From Amycolatopsis rubida (GTDB lineage: Bacteria; Actinomycetota; Actinomycetes; Mycobacteriales; Pseudonocardiaceae), in NCBI RefSeq assembly GCF_900115345.1, contig NZ_FOWC01000020.1, positions 79,527-143,526 of the forward strand: a stretch of 64,000 bases of DNA. The letters run 5' to 3'. Below are positions 41,372 to 50,472 of this stretch, one piece after another. The notes below the pieces were generated by a model. It worked only from the letters and a program-made list of their open reading frames with translations. It was not told where the DNA came from and ran no database searches. Each line of letters opens with the position of its first letter. The first letter of the stretch is position 1. The translations under genes were made by a program, and so were the position numbers.

Positions 41372-43774
41372 ATGGCCGACAAGCCCGAAGAACCCCGTTT
41401 CGACGGCCGGGGCGGCAAGTGGATCGGCGCGTCCGTGCGCCGTCGCGAGGATCCGCGGCTGGTGACTGGCCGGGGACGGTTCGTGGACGACATTCACCTC
41501 CACGGCATGCTGCACGCCGGGTTCGTGCGGGCGACCGTCGCGCACGGCAAGATCACCGGGCTCGACCTCGGGGCCACTCGCGACGTGGACGGCGTCGTGG
41601 CCGCGTACTCGGCGGAAGACCTCCAGCTCGGCGACATGGTCGCGCTGCTGGACCGTCCGCCCGAGGAGTTCACCCCGACCACGATGCCGATCCTCGCGCG
41701 CGGCAAAGTCCGGTTCGTCGGCGAGCCGATCGCGCTGGTCATCGCGAAGGATCCATACGCGGTCGAGGACGGCATCGAAGCCGCGCAGGTGAGTTACGAG
41801 GTCCTCGACGCCGTCGTTTCCGAGGAGACCGCGCTCGCCGCGAACGCGCCGCTGGTGCACGAGGACGCGCCGAGCAATGTGCTGCTGGATGTCACCTCGT
41901 TCGACACCCCGGGAGTGGACGAAGCGTTCGCGGACGGGTGCGTGATCGAACTCGTCACCCGCAGCGGCCGGCAGAACGCGTTGCCGCTGGAGACGCGCGG
42001 CGCGGTGGCGTCCTGGGACGACCGCGACGAGCAGCTTCTCGTCCAGACGTGCAGTCAGGTGCCGCACCAGGTGCGTACCGTGCTGGCGCGTTCGCTGCGG
42101 ATTCCGGAGCGTTCGGTGCGCGTCGTCGTCCCGGACATGGGTGGCGGCTTCGGGCAGAAATGCGTGGTGGGGCGGGAGGAAATCGCTGTCGCGGCGGCGG
42201 CGAAGCGCTTGCGGCGTCCGGTCAAGTGGATCGAGGACCGCGGCGAGGCGCTCGCGTCCGGGTTCCTCGCGCGCGAACAGCGATACCGCACCCGTGCCGC
42301 GTTCACTCCGGACGGCGAGTTGACCGCGCTGGAGTCCGACATCGTGTGCGACATGGGCGCGTACTCGTGCTATCCGTTCACCGTCGGCATCGAGCCGTTG
42401 ATGGCGGCGGCGGAAATGCCGTCGGTGTACCGGGTTCCGGCCTATCGCGTGCGGGCGCGGGCGATCACCAGCAACAAAGCGCCGACCGCGCCGTACCGCG
42501 GGGTCAGCCGTCCGCAGTACGTCATGGTGCTGGAGCGGATCATGGACCTGGCCGCGCGCCGGCTCGGTCTCGATCCGGTCGAGATCCGCCGCCGCAACGT
42601 GATCACCGAGTTTCCGTACCTGGGCATCAACCAGGTCACCTACGATCCGGGCAGCTACCTCGAATCGCTGGAGCTGGGCGAGAAAATCCTCCGCGACGAG
42701 GGCTGGTACGAGCTGCGCGGGAAGAACCCGCACATCGGCATCGGCTACAGCTGCTTCTCCGAGCGCACCGGCTACGGCTCCGAGGCGTTCGCGAAGCGGA
42801 AGATGACCGTGGTGCCCGGGTTCGACGTGAGCGAGATCCGGATGGACCTCACCGGTTCGATCGTCGTCACGAGCGGCACGATCAACCACGGGCAGTCCCA
42901 CGAAACGACGTTCGCGCAGATCGTCGCGGAACGGCTCGGCGTCGACCTCGCCAAGGTGAAGCTGCGGCAAGGCGACACTGAACGGATTTCCTACGGCTGG
43001 GGCACATTCGCGTCCCGATCGGTGACCATCGGTGGCTCGGCAGTGGCTACGGCGGCGACCCGGCTGGGCGAGCAGCTCTGCCTGATCGCGGCGCACCTGA
43101 TGGACACTCGGGTCGAGAACGTCGGCCTCGACGGCGAGGGCGGGGTGATCCAGCTCGACGACCCCAGCCAGCGGCTGTCGTTCGAGGAGATCGCCGACGT
43201 CGCGTACCTGCGCAGCCACCTGCTGCCGAAGGAAGCCGAGCCGACGCTCACCGCCACCGCGGCGTTCGACGTCCCCGGCGACGGCACGTTCTCGAACGCC
43301 ACTCACGCGGTCGTGGCGGAGGCCGATCCGGGCACCGGCCAGGTGAAAATCCTCCGCTACGCCTGTGTCGAGGACTGCGGCGTGGTGATCAATCCGAAGG
43401 TGGTCGACGGCCAGGCGCGCGGCGGGATCGCGCAGGGCATCGCCGGCGCGCTGTTCGAGGAGGTCACCTACGCCGAGAACGGCGAACCGTCGGCGGCGAG
43501 CTTCATCGACTACCTCGTCCCGACCGCCGCGGAGATCCCCGACATCACTGTCGACCACCTCGAAACCCCGTGCGCCTTCACCGAAAGCGGAGCGAAGGGA
43601 GCCGGAGAGGGCGGCACGATCGGCGCGCCCGCCGCGGTGCTCAACGCGGTCAACGACCTTCTCTGGCACACCGGGGTCCAGCTGGAGCAGACTCCGATCC
43701 ACCCCGAGGCCGTCCTCGCCGCGCTGGCTGTGACTGACCTGGCCGACCGGGAGAAAGCGGGTACCGGCGCATGA
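41372..43774 (+). CDS. Molybdopterin (large) subunit, probable nicotinate dehydrogenase
   Basis: An 800-residue large subunit of the xanthine dehydrogenase/CODH family. It begins WIGASVRRREDPRLVTGRGRFVDDI; VPDMGGGFGQK and APYRGVSRPQ bind the molybdenum-cytosine-dinucleotide cofactor; the catalytic glutamate is in GAGEGGTIGAPAA near residue 755. The CODH copper loop (CSFR) is absent, so it is a hydroxylase. In this cluster the reaction would be C6 hydroxylation of nicotinate; ring specificity is inferred. Start ATG 41372 is taken because the family begins soon after. An in-frame ATG at 41300, created by the duplication, would add 24 residues of low complexity. Confidence 0.85.
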   Translation: MADKPEEPRFDGRGGKWIGASVRRREDPRLVTGRGRFVDDIHLHGMLHAGFVRATVAHGKITGLDLGATRDVDGVVAAYSAEDLQLGDMVALLDRPPEEFTPTTMPILARGKVRFVGEPIALVIAKDPYAVEDGIEAAQVSYEVLDAVVSEETALAANAPLVHEDAPSNVLLDVTSFDTPGVDEAFADGCVIELVTRSGRQNALPLETRGAVASWDDRDEQLLVQTCSQVPHQVRTVLARSLRIPERSVRVVVPDMGGGFGQKCVVGREEIAVAAAAKRLRRPVKWIEDRGEALASGFLAREQRYRTRAAFTPDGELTALESDIVCDMGAYSCYPFTVGIEPLMAAAEMPSVYRVPAYRVRARAITSNKAPTAPYRGVSRPQYVMVLERIMDLAARRLGLDPVEIRRRNVITEFPYLGINQVTYDPGSYLESLELGEKILRDEGWYELRGKNPHIGIGYSCFSERTGYGSEAFAKRKMTVVPGFDVSEIRMDLTGSIVVTSGTINHGQSHETTFAQIVAERLGVDLAKVKLRQGDTERISYGWGTFASRSVTIGGSAVATAATRLGEQLCLIAAHLMDTRVENVGLDGEGGVIQLDDPSQRLSFEEIADVAYLRSHLLPKEAEPTLTATAAFDVPGDGTFSNATHAVVAEADPGTGQVKILRYACVEDCGVVINPKVVDGQARGGIAQGIAGALFEEVTYAENGEPSAASFIDYLVPTAAEIPDITVDHLETPCAFTESGAKGAGEGGTIGAPAAVLNAVNDLLWHTGVQLEQTPIHPEAVLAALAVTDLADREKAGTGA

Positions 43775-44277
43775 CCGACAAACAGCTGATCGTCCTGACC
43801 GTCAACGGCGAGGAGCACGAACTGCTCGTCGAACCGCGGTGGACACTGCTCGACGTGCTCCGGCACAACGTGGGCCTCACCGGCACGCACGCCGGCTGCG
43901 AGCACGGCGTGTGCGGGGCGTGCACGATCCTGGTCGACGGCGAACCGGTGCGCGCCTGCCTGATGTACGCCGTGCAGGCGGAAGGCTGCGCGATCCGGAC
44001 CGTCGAGGACCTCGGCACCCCGGAGGAGCCGAACGATCTGCAGCAGGCGTTTTCCGAACACCACGGCTTGCAGTGCGGCTTCTGCACGCCGGGCTTCCTC
44101 ATGCTGGCCGAAGGGTTCCTCGCTCAGGAACCGTCGCCGACGCGCGAGGAGATCCGGGAGGCGGTGTCGTCGAACCTGTGCCGCTGCACCGGGTATCAGA
44201 CCATTGTGGACGCGATCGAGGCGACCGCCGCCCAGCGGTCGGCCGGATCCGGCAGGAAAGAGGACGCGGTCCGATGA
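43771..44277 (+). CDS. 2Fe-2S (small) subunit of the molybdenum hydroxylase
   Basis: A 168-residue protein with two [2Fe-2S] clusters. The plant-type ferredoxin site is GCEHGVCGACTILVDGEPVRAC near residue 50. The helical site is QCGFCTPGFLM and SSNLCRCTGYQTIVDA near residues 108-145. It overlaps the large subunit by ATGA and the CoxG gene by ATGA. It carries electrons from the molybdenum site to FAD. All eight ligand cysteines are present. Confidence 0.93.
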   Translation: MTDKQLIVLTVNGEEHELLVEPRWTLLDVLRHNVGLTGTHAGCEHGVCGACTILVDGEPVRACLMYAVQAEGCAIRTVEDLGTPEEPNDLQQAFSEHHGLQCGFCTPGFLMLAEGFLAQEPSPTREEIREAVSSNLCRCTGYQTIVDAIEATAAQRSAGSGRKEDAVR

Positions 44278-44921
44278 TTCTGGAGAACACCCTTGATCTT
44301 CCCGGCGATCCGGACACGGTGTTCGCGCTGCTCAACGACGTCGAGCGGGTCGCGGGCTGCCTGCCCGGCGCGGTGCTGGAGGGCCGCGACGGCGAGTCCT
44401 ACCTCGGCAAGGTCAAGTTCAAGGTCGGCCCGGTCAGCGCCGCGTACGCGGGCAAGGTCCGGTTCACCGAGATCGCCGAGGGCGAGCGCCGGCTGCGGCT
44501 GTCGGCCAGGGGCGCGGACAGCCACGGGAACGGCGACGCCGAAGCGGACGTCACGCTGACCCTGGCGCCCGGTCCGAAGGGCTCGTCGCTGAGCCTGCGC
44601 ACTGATCTCGTGGTGCGGGGCAAGATCGCGCAGTTCGGCAAGGGCGCGATCAGCACGGTGTCGAACCGGATCCTGCAGCAGTTCGCGCAGAACCTCGGTG
44701 CGCTGCTGGAAAACGGCGGCACCGCACCGGCTCCGGCGGCCACCGCCGCCGCTTCTGCCTCGGATTCGCTGGACGGACTGGCGATGCTGCTGCCGCCCAA
44801 CGCGAAGCGCTACCTCCCCGTTGTCGCGGCGGGCGCGCTCGGGCTGTTCCAGGGCTGGCTGCTCGGCCGGGTCCGGTCGCAGCACAAACTGATCAAGGAG
44901 CTGCTGCGTGAACGCGCCTGA
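44274..44921 (+). CDS. CoxG-type SRPBCC protein with C-terminal membrane helix
   Basis: A 215-residue protein. Residues 1-145 form a CoxG/SRPBCC fold (LENTLDLPGDPDTVFALLNDVERVAGCLPGA). A low-complexity Ala/Pro linker follows, then a single membrane helix near residues 182-203 (YLPVVAAGALGLFQGWLLG) with a basic end. CoxG is thought to recruit CO dehydrogenase to the membrane, so here it may anchor the hydroxylase for electron transfer to the respiratory chain. It overlaps both neighbours (ATGA before, 14 bases after). Confidence 0.85.
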   Translation: MILENTLDLPGDPDTVFALLNDVERVAGCLPGAVLEGRDGESYLGKVKFKVGPVSAAYAGKVRFTEIAEGERRLRLSARGADSHGNGDAEADVTLTLAPGPKGSSLSLRTDLVVRGKIAQFGKGAISTVSNRILQQFAQNLGALLENGGTAPAPAATAAASASDSLDGLAMLLPPNAKRYLPVVAAGALGLFQGWLLGRVRSQHKLIKELLRERA

Positions 44922-45567
44922 AAACGGACTGCACGGCACCGAGACCGACCGGACCTACGCCCGCGCGGGGTTCGGGGCCGCAGTGCCGCGGGGAACCGCG
45001 CCGGTGCTGGTCGTGGTCGACCTGACCCGCGGTTTCACCGAACCGGAATTCCCTTCCGGCGCGGACCTTTCCACCGAAGTCGAAGCCGCCGGAGCGCTGG
45101 TCCGGGCCGCTCGCGAGAGCGGAGCGCCGGTCGTCTACACCGCGATCAGCTACACCGCCGCGGAGGCGGACGGCGACGCGATCGCGTGGCTGCGCAAGGC
45201 TCCCGGCATGCGCAGCCTGCGCGGCGGAAGCGCCGAGGTCGCGCTCGATCCCCGGCTGGAACGGCACGACGCGGACCACCTGATCGTCAAGAAGGGCGCG
45301 TCCGCGTTCCACGGGACGAGCCTCGCCGCGCTGCTCACTGGTCTCGGCGCGGACACCGTGCTGGTGTGCGGTGCGACGACCTCGGGCTGCGTCCGGGCCA
45401 CCGCCGTCGACGCGGTCCAATCCGGCTTCGACACCCTCGTCGTCCGCGACGCCTGCGGCGACCGTGCACGCGGACCGCACGACGCCGCTCTCTTTGACCT
45501 GCAAGCCAAATACGCCGATGTGATCGGCCTGGGCGAGGGCGTCGAGCTGCTCGCCAAGGCCCGCTGA
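44908..45567 (+). CDS. nicF: Isochorismatase-family amidase, probable maleamate amidohydrolase
   Basis: A 219-residue cysteine hydrolase of the isochorismatase/N-carbamoylsarcosine amidase family. The triad is seen as Asp in VLVVVDLTRGFTEP, Lys in LIVKKGASAFHGT and Cys in VCGATTSGCVRATAVDA. NicF hydrolyses maleamate to maleate and ammonia. The choice over other amidases of this family rests on the linked nicD, nicX and nicE. The GTG start lies inside the end of coxG. Confidence 0.82.
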   Translation: MNAPENGLHGTETDRTYARAGFGAAVPRGTAPVLVVVDLTRGFTEPEFPSGADLSTEVEAAGALVRAARESGAPVVYTAISYTAAEADGDAIAWLRKAPGMRSLRGGSAEVALDPRLERHDADHLIVKKGASAFHGTSLAALLTGLGADTVLVCGATTSGCVRATAVDAVQSGFDTLVVRDACGDRARGPHDAALFDLQAKYADVIGLGEGVELLAKAR

Positions 45568-45586
45568 ACCCGGAAGGAGTTCCCGC

Positions 45587-46429
45587 ATGTCGTCACTGCC
45601 TGACCGGGTGCTGTCCCAGTCCGCGCTCGCCGACCTGGCTGACGTTCCGGCGGCCAGCGTCTGGGCGCGCTCCGGTTCCGTCCGGCTGCACGTCCTCGAC
45701 TACGGACCGGCCGACGGCGTCCCGCTCGTGGTGCTGCCCGGGATCACCAGCCCGGCGATCACCATGGACTTCGTCGCCCGGGAGCTGACCGATCTCGTCC
45801 GTCCGCTGGTGCTCGACGTCCGCGGCCGCGGCCTGTCCGACGACGGGCCCGGCTATGGCCTCGACGCGTACGCCGCGGACGTCGAAGCGGTGATCGACCA
45901 GCTGAACCTGTCCGCGCCGCTGCTGTTCGGCCACTCGATGGGCGCGCGGATCGCGGCCAAAGCCGCGTTGTCCGGCCGGGTCGCGGGCACCGTCCTCGCC
46001 GATCCGCCGATGAGCGGCCCCGGACGCCGGTACCCGACTTCGCTGGCGGTCTTCGAGTCCCAAGTGGACCAAGCGCGGCGGGGAACCAACGCGGACGAGG
46101 TCGCCGCCTCGTGGCCGCGATGGCCGCGCCGGGAACAGGAATTGCGCGCTCGCTGGCTCGCTTCGTGCTCTCGTGCCGCCATCGCGGCCACGCACGCGGG
46201 TTTCGAATCCGAGGAATTCCTTCCGCTGTGGGAAAACCTGCCCGGGCCCGCCGTGCTGCTGCACGGCGCGGAGAGCCCGGTGGTGACCTCGGCGGACGTC
46301 GCGGTGCTGGAGAAATCGAAGCATCCGCTGGCAGCCGTGGCGGGCGCCGGGCACATGATCTTCTGGGACGAACCGCAGCCCGCCCGGCACGCGCTGCGTT
46401 CGGCGCTGAAAGACGTGCTCGCCCGCTGA
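45587..46429 (+). CDS. nicD: Alpha/beta hydrolase, probable N-formylmaleamate deformylase
   Basis: A 280-residue hydrolase: VLDYGPADGVPLVVLPGITSPAITMDFVARELT is the first strand region with the oxyanion hole, LVLDVRGRGLSDDGPGY follows, LFGHSMGARIAAKAAL carries the nucleophile serine near residue 125, and the final GAGHMIFWDEP gives the histidine. NicD removes formate from N-formylmaleamate, the ring-opening product of NicX. ATG follows GGAAGGAG. It ends 58 bases before nicX, where the second operator motif lies. Confidence 0.82.
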   Translation: MSSLPDRVLSQSALADLADVPAASVWARSGSVRLHVLDYGPADGVPLVVLPGITSPAITMDFVARELTDLVRPLVLDVRGRGLSDDGPGYGLDAYAADVEAVIDQLNLSAPLLFGHSMGARIAAKAALSGRVAGTVLADPPMSGPGRRYPTSLAVFESQVDQARRGTNADEVAASWPRWPRREQELRARWLASCSRAAIAATHAGFESEEFLPLWENLPGPAVLLHGAESPVVTSADVAVLEKSKHPLAAVAGAGHMIFWDEPQPARHALRSALKDVLAR

Positions 46430-46449
46430 TCCCGGCGGTTTTTTCGTAC

Positions 46450-46475
46450 TCGGATAATCCGTATTCGGACAATCA
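46450..46475. promoter_or_regulatory. nic motif, copy 2 (before nicX)
   Basis: CTCGGATAATCCG, then TATTCGGACAATC. It shares CGGATAATCCGT and TTCGGA with the copy at 37530, including spacing, and lies about 12 bases before the nicX ATG region. This marks a second transcription start within the cluster. Confidence 0.65.
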
Positions 46476-46486
46476 AGGAGGTCGCC

Positions 46487-47533
46487 ATGGACCAGAACCT
46501 GTTCAACGACATCTGCTTGCGCCAGCTGACTTTTTCCGGCGTGCACGAGGGCGAGACGGTCGTCGTGCTGACGCGCGGCGCCGAGCGCGCGGAGTACGCG
46601 GACGCCTTCCTCTGGGCCGCCCAGCAGCTCGGCGCGGCGACCTATCACCTGCGGCTGCCGTCGCCGGCGAACGCGTCCGGCGCGTGGGCGGTCGGGCAGT
46701 CCGGTCTTGACCAGCTGCCGCTCGCGGTGGAGGCGCTCAAGGCCGCGGACATGGTCGTCGACTGCACGTTCCTGCTCTTCAGCGAGGAGCAGTTCGCGAT
46801 CCAGGCCGCCGGGACCCGGATCCTCACCGCGGTCGAGCCGCCCGAACTGCTGGCCCGGCTGATGCCGACGAAGGAACTGCGCGAGCGCGTCGAAATCGGC
46901 GCGGAGCTGCTGGCCAAGGCCAAGACCATGCGGATCACCAGTCCGCACGGGACGGACGTCACCTACCAGCTGGGCGTGTACCCGACGATGAGCGAGTACG
47001 GCTACACCGACCAGCCGGGCCGCTGGGACCACTGGCCCGCGGCGTTCGTCTTCACCGGCGGTTCGGACGACGGCGTGGACGGCAAGATCGTGCTCGCGCC
47101 CGGCGACGTGCTGCTGCCGTTCAACACCTACGTGCGGACGCCGGTCGAGCTGACCATCGAAAAGGGCTTCATCCAGGACATCCGCGGCGGCGCGGGCTCG
47201 TCCGGCCTCGACGCCGACCTGCTGCGCAGCTACATCGAGTCCTTCCACGACCCGCGCGGCTACGGGATGTCGCACGTCGGCTGGGGCCTCGACGAGCGGG
47301 CGCACTGGCACGGCCTGACCCAGTTCCCCGGCGGCATGGGCATGGAGCTGCGCAGCTTCTACGGCAACGTGATGTTCTCGATCGGCCCGAACAACGAACT
47401 CGGCGGCCCGAACGACACGGCCTGCCACTTCGACATCCCGATGCGCGGCAACAGCCTGTACCTCGACGACGAGCTGATCGTCGACGCGGGCGAGCTGACC
47501 GTGCAGGACATGCGCCCGGCGGCGAAGCGATGA
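46487..47533 (+). CDS. nicX: 2,5-dihydroxypyridine 5,6-dioxygenase
   Basis: A 348-residue ring-cleaving dioxygenase, close in length and pattern to NicX of Pseudomonas putida (350 aa). The signature stretches are EYGYTDQPGRWDHWPAAFVF near residue 166, the conserved glycine-rich GMSHVGWGL, RSFYGNVMFSIGPN, and CHFDIPMRGNSLYLDD near the C-terminus. The histidine and aspartate of HxD in CHFDIP are expected iron ligands. The enzyme belongs to the fold of M29 aminopeptidases but opens 2,5-dihydroxypyridine to N-formylmaleamate. This is the most diagnostic gene of the cluster. ATG follows AAGGAGG. Confidence 0.92.
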   Translation: MDQNLFNDICLRQLTFSGVHEGETVVVLTRGAERAEYADAFLWAAQQLGAATYHLRLPSPANASGAWAVGQSGLDQLPLAVEALKAADMVVDCTFLLFSEEQFAIQAAGTRILTAVEPPELLARLMPTKELRERVEIGAELLAKAKTMRITSPHGTDVTYQLGVYPTMSEYGYTDQPGRWDHWPAAFVFTGGSDDGVDGKIVLAPGDVLLPFNTYVRTPVELTIEKGFIQDIRGGAGSSGLDADLLRSYIESFHDPRGYGMSHVGWGLDERAHWHGLTQFPGGMGMELRSFYGNVMFSIGPNNELGGPNDTACHFDIPMRGNSLYLDDELIVDAGELTVQDMRPAAKR

Positions 47534-48288
47534 CCGACCACCACATCGGGATGATCGTCCCGAGCTCCAACCTGACCATGGAAACCGAACTGCCGCGGAT
47601 GCTGCGCGCCCGCGAGGAGCGGTATCCGCAGGACCGGTTCGTCTTCCACTCCGCCCGCGCGCGGATGCAGCACGTGACGCCGGAGCAGTTGCGCGCGATG
47701 AACGCCCAGGCGCAACGCGCGGCCACCGAACTGGCCGACGCGCGGCCCGGCGTCGTGGCGACGGCCTGTCTGGTCGCGATCATGGCGCAGGGGCCGGGTT
47801 ATCACTGCACCGCCGAGGATGCGATCACCTCGGCGCTGCGCGCGGAAGGCTCGGACGCGCCAGTGGTCTCGTCGGCGGGCGCGCTGTTGTCCGGGATCGC
47901 CGCGTTGGAGGCGAAGCGGGTCGCGATGGTGACGCCGTATCTGAAGCCGCTTACCCAGGCGGTCGTCGAGTACCTGGAGGACGCGGGCGTCGAGGTGGTC
48001 GATTCGCTCTCGCTGGAGGTGCCCGACAACCTGGCGGTGGCGCGGCTGGATCCGGCGGATCTGCTTGCGCACTACCGGAAACTGGACCTGTCGCGAGCGG
48101 ACGCGCTGGTGCTGTCGGCGTGCGTGCAGATGCCGTCGCTGCCGTCGGTCCAGCCGGTCCAGGACGCGGTGGGGATCCCGGTGCTGTCGGCGGCGACGGC
48201 GACGGCGTTCCGGATTCTCAGCGAGCTGGGGGTGCGGCCGGAGGTGCCCGGGGCGGGGCATTTGCTGAGCGGGAAGGTCTCCGCGTAA
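47530..48288 (+). CDS. nicE: Maleate cis-trans isomerase
   Basis: A 252-residue Asp/Glu racemase-superfamily isomerase converting maleate to fumarate. Its start IGMIVPSSNLTMETELPRML is typical of the family. The two catalytic cysteines are in VATACLVAIMAQG near residue 80 and LVLSACVQMPSLPSVQPVQD near residue 198. It overlaps nicX by ATGA. A bidirectional terminator follows its stop. Confidence 0.92.
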   Translation: MTDHHIGMIVPSSNLTMETELPRMLRAREERYPQDRFVFHSARARMQHVTPEQLRAMNAQAQRAATELADARPGVVATACLVAIMAQGPGYHCTAEDAITSALRAEGSDAPVVSSAGALLSGIAALEAKRVAMVTPYLKPLTQAVVEYLEDAGVEVVDSLSLEVPDNLAVARLDPADLLAHYRKLDLSRADALVLSACVQMPSLPSVQPVQDAVGIPVLSAATATAFRILSELGVRPEVPGAGHLLSGKVSA

Positions 48289-48291
48289 CGG

Positions 48292-48328
48292 CCCGCGGGG
48301 GCAGACTCCGGTCCGCCCCCGCGGGTTT
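48292..48328. terminator. Bidirectional terminator behind nicE and the GT39 gene
   Basis: An 11-bp perfect stem (CCCGCGGGGGC and complement) with a 12-base loop and TTT on the right side lies exactly between the convergent stops of nicE and the glycosyltransferase. Confidence 0.7.
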
Positions 48329-50472
48329 CAGGCGTGGCACTGGTAGAGCGTCTGGGCTCCGCCCATCGGACCGGCCTGGGCCTCCTGCTCCGCCGACGCC
48401 GGCTTTCCGCCGTAGGCGGCCGGATCGACCGCGGCGCAGTGCTGCTTGATCCACCCCTGCCGTTTCTCTCCGGCGCCGCCGCTCATCCCCGGCATGCCCC
48501 TGCCGCCGCGGCCGCCGGTGCTGCCGAGGACGAACTTGAGCTTGCCCTCGGCGGTCCACTGCTGGAGCTGGCCGACCGACGGCGAGTCGTCGCTGCCGAG
48601 GAAACCGCCCATGCCGATCACGGTCTCGTCGGAGCCGATGATGAAGCTCGACGCCATCGTGGCCGAGCCGTCGACCGCGAGGGTGATCGCGGCGCCGCCG
48701 CTGTGCTGCTTGGCGTAGTCCAGGATGCGGCGCTGGTCGTCGGTGAGTTTGCCGTTCAGGAAATCGCCCATGTCGCCAGGCTTCCGCGCGCCTGCCCGCA
48801 TGCCGCCCGGGCCGCCGGGAAAACCGGAAGCGTCCGGCGCACCCGGCAGGCCCGCGTCGCGTCCGCCCGGCATCCGCGCCCCGCCGCCGAATCCGCCCGG
48901 GAAGCCCAGGCTGGCAGGCCCGGCCGAAGGCATGCCGCCCATGCTCTCGCCAGTGGCCGCGGTCGCGGCCGACCACACGGCCGGCACCAGCAGCAGCGCG
49001 ACGGCCGCGAGCACCAGCGACGCCCGGGTGAAAATCGCCCGGCGTACTGAGGCGAGTTTGCCCAGCACGAGCGCGACGACAGCGACCACGCCGACCGCCA
49101 GCACCGCCCACCGCGTCCAGCCGTGCCACGAGGGGTCGCGGTTCGCCAGGACGAACGCCCAGCCCGCGGTGAGCGCGACGCCCGCCGGAAGCAGCAGCCA
49201 GCCGTAGCCGGAGTCCTGCCGGTACTCGCGCCAGAAACCGGCGAGCCCGGCCGCGCAGATCGCCGCGATCGCCGGGGCCAGCATGGTCGTGTAGTACGGA
49301 TGCCAGATCCCCTGGGCGTAGCTGAACACCACGCCGGTCACCAGCAGCCAGCTGCCCCAGGCGAACCAGCCCGCCCGCCGCGCCGGGCCGCCCGGCCGCT
49401 TCCGCCGGACGCCGCGCACCGCGACGGCGACCAGGACCAGCAGCGCCAGCGGCAGCAGCCAGGAGATCTGCCCGCCGACCGCACCGCCGAACATCCGGCC
49501 GAGCCCGGTTTCGCCGCCGAACATCCCGCCGGGGCCGCCGGAGGGCGGTGCCGTGCCCGCAGGCAGCTCCATGCCGCCGGGCAGGCCACCGCCTGGCCGG
49601 TGTCCGCCCCCGCCGGGGCCGAAGTTGCCCTCGCCGCCGAAGATCCGGCCGAAGCCGTTGTAGCCGAAGATCAGGTTCAGCGCGGTGCCGTCGGTGCTGC
49701 CGCCCATGTACGGCTTCGAGCCCGGCCACAGGTCGTGCAGCGCGGTCCACCAGAACGACGAAACGAGCAGCACGACGGCAGCGCCCAGCAGGTCCAGCAG
49801 CCGCCGTTTCACCGGGGCGGAAGTGCCGGCGAAATAGGCGAGCGCGAAGCCAGGGACGATGATCCACGCCTGCATCATCTTCGTGACGAAGCCGCAACCG
49901 ATGAAGAACGCGCACCACAGCAGCCACCGGGTCCGCGCGCGGCTCGGGTCCGCCTGCACCGAGCGGGTGAACGCGTACGCCGCGGCGACAAGCAGCAGCA
50001 CGAGCAGGGTGTCGGGGTTGTTGTCCCGGTTGATCGCCACCGTGATCGGGGTGAGCGTCAGGATCAGCGCGGCCAGCAGCGCGGCGTTCTCCCCGGCCCA
50101 CAGCCGGACCGCACGGTGCAGCAGGAAGACCGCCGCGACGCCTTCGAGCACCTGCGGCAGCAGCAGCGCCCAGCCGTGGAAGCCGAAGATCAGCACCGAA
50201 ATCGCTTGCGGCCACAGGGACATCGGCGGCTTGTCCACAGTGAACACGCCGTACGGGTCGAACGAACCGAAAAGGAAGTTCGAAAAGCTGCCGGTCATGG
50301 ACTTCACGGCGGCGGAGTAGTAGCTGTTGCCCACTTGGCCGTCGCCGATCCGCCAGGCGTAGAGCACGGCAGCGGCCGCGCAGATCGCGGCGAGCGCCCA
50401 GGTCCGCCATCGCGAACGGGTCGCCGGGGCGGCGGTTTCGGCTGGCGCCGCGGAGGGGGCGGCGACTGTCAT
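48328..50472 (-). CDS. GT39-type membrane glycosyltransferase
   Basis: A 714-residue protein. About ten membrane helices form an ArnT/PMT-like core with VDKPPMSLWPQAISVLIFG in the first loop (the DKP.. motif with acidic residues) and TITVAINRDNNPDTLLVLLL. A large soluble C-terminus follows. Two glycine/methionine-rich segments are striking: residues 285-335 (GGGGHRPGGGLPGG, then GGMFGGETGLGRMFGG) between helices, and 505-560. It would transfer a sugar from a polyprenyl-phosphate carrier. The GT2-GtrA gene upstream overlaps it by ATGA and probably makes the carrier-linked sugar. The ATG at 50472 is fixed by that overlap. Confidence 0.88.
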   Translation of the reverse strand: MTVAAPSAAPAETAAPATRSRWRTWALAAICAAAAVLYAWRIGDGQVGNSYYSAAVKSMTGSFSNFLFGSFDPYGVFTVDKPPMSLWPQAISVLIFGFHGWALLLPQVLEGVAAVFLLHRAVRLWAGENAALLAALILTLTPITVAINRDNNPDTLLVLLLVAAAYAFTRSVQADPSRARTRWLLWCAFFIGCGFVTKMMQAWIIVPGFALAYFAGTSAPVKRRLLDLLGAAVVLLVSSFWWTALHDLWPGSKPYMGGSTDGTALNLIFGYNGFGRIFGGEGNFGPGGGGHRPGGGLPGGMELPAGTAPPSGGPGGMFGGETGLGRMFGGAVGGQISWLLPLALLVLVAVAVRGVRRKRPGGPARRAGWFAWGSWLLVTGVVFSYAQGIWHPYYTTMLAPAIAAICAAGLAGFWREYRQDSGYGWLLLPAGVALTAGWAFVLANRDPSWHGWTRWAVLAVGVVAVVALVLGKLASVRRAIFTRASLVLAAVALLLVPAVWSAATAATGESMGGMPSAGPASLGFPGGFGGGARMPGGRDAGLPGAPDASGFPGGPGGMRAGARKPGDMGDFLNGKLTDDQRRILDYAKQHSGGAAITLAVDGSATMASSFIIGSDETVIGMGGFLGSDDSPSVGQLQQWTAEGKLKFVLGSTGGRGGRGMPGMSGGAGEKRQGWIKQHCAAVDPAAYGGKPASAEQEAQAGPMGGAQTLYQCHA

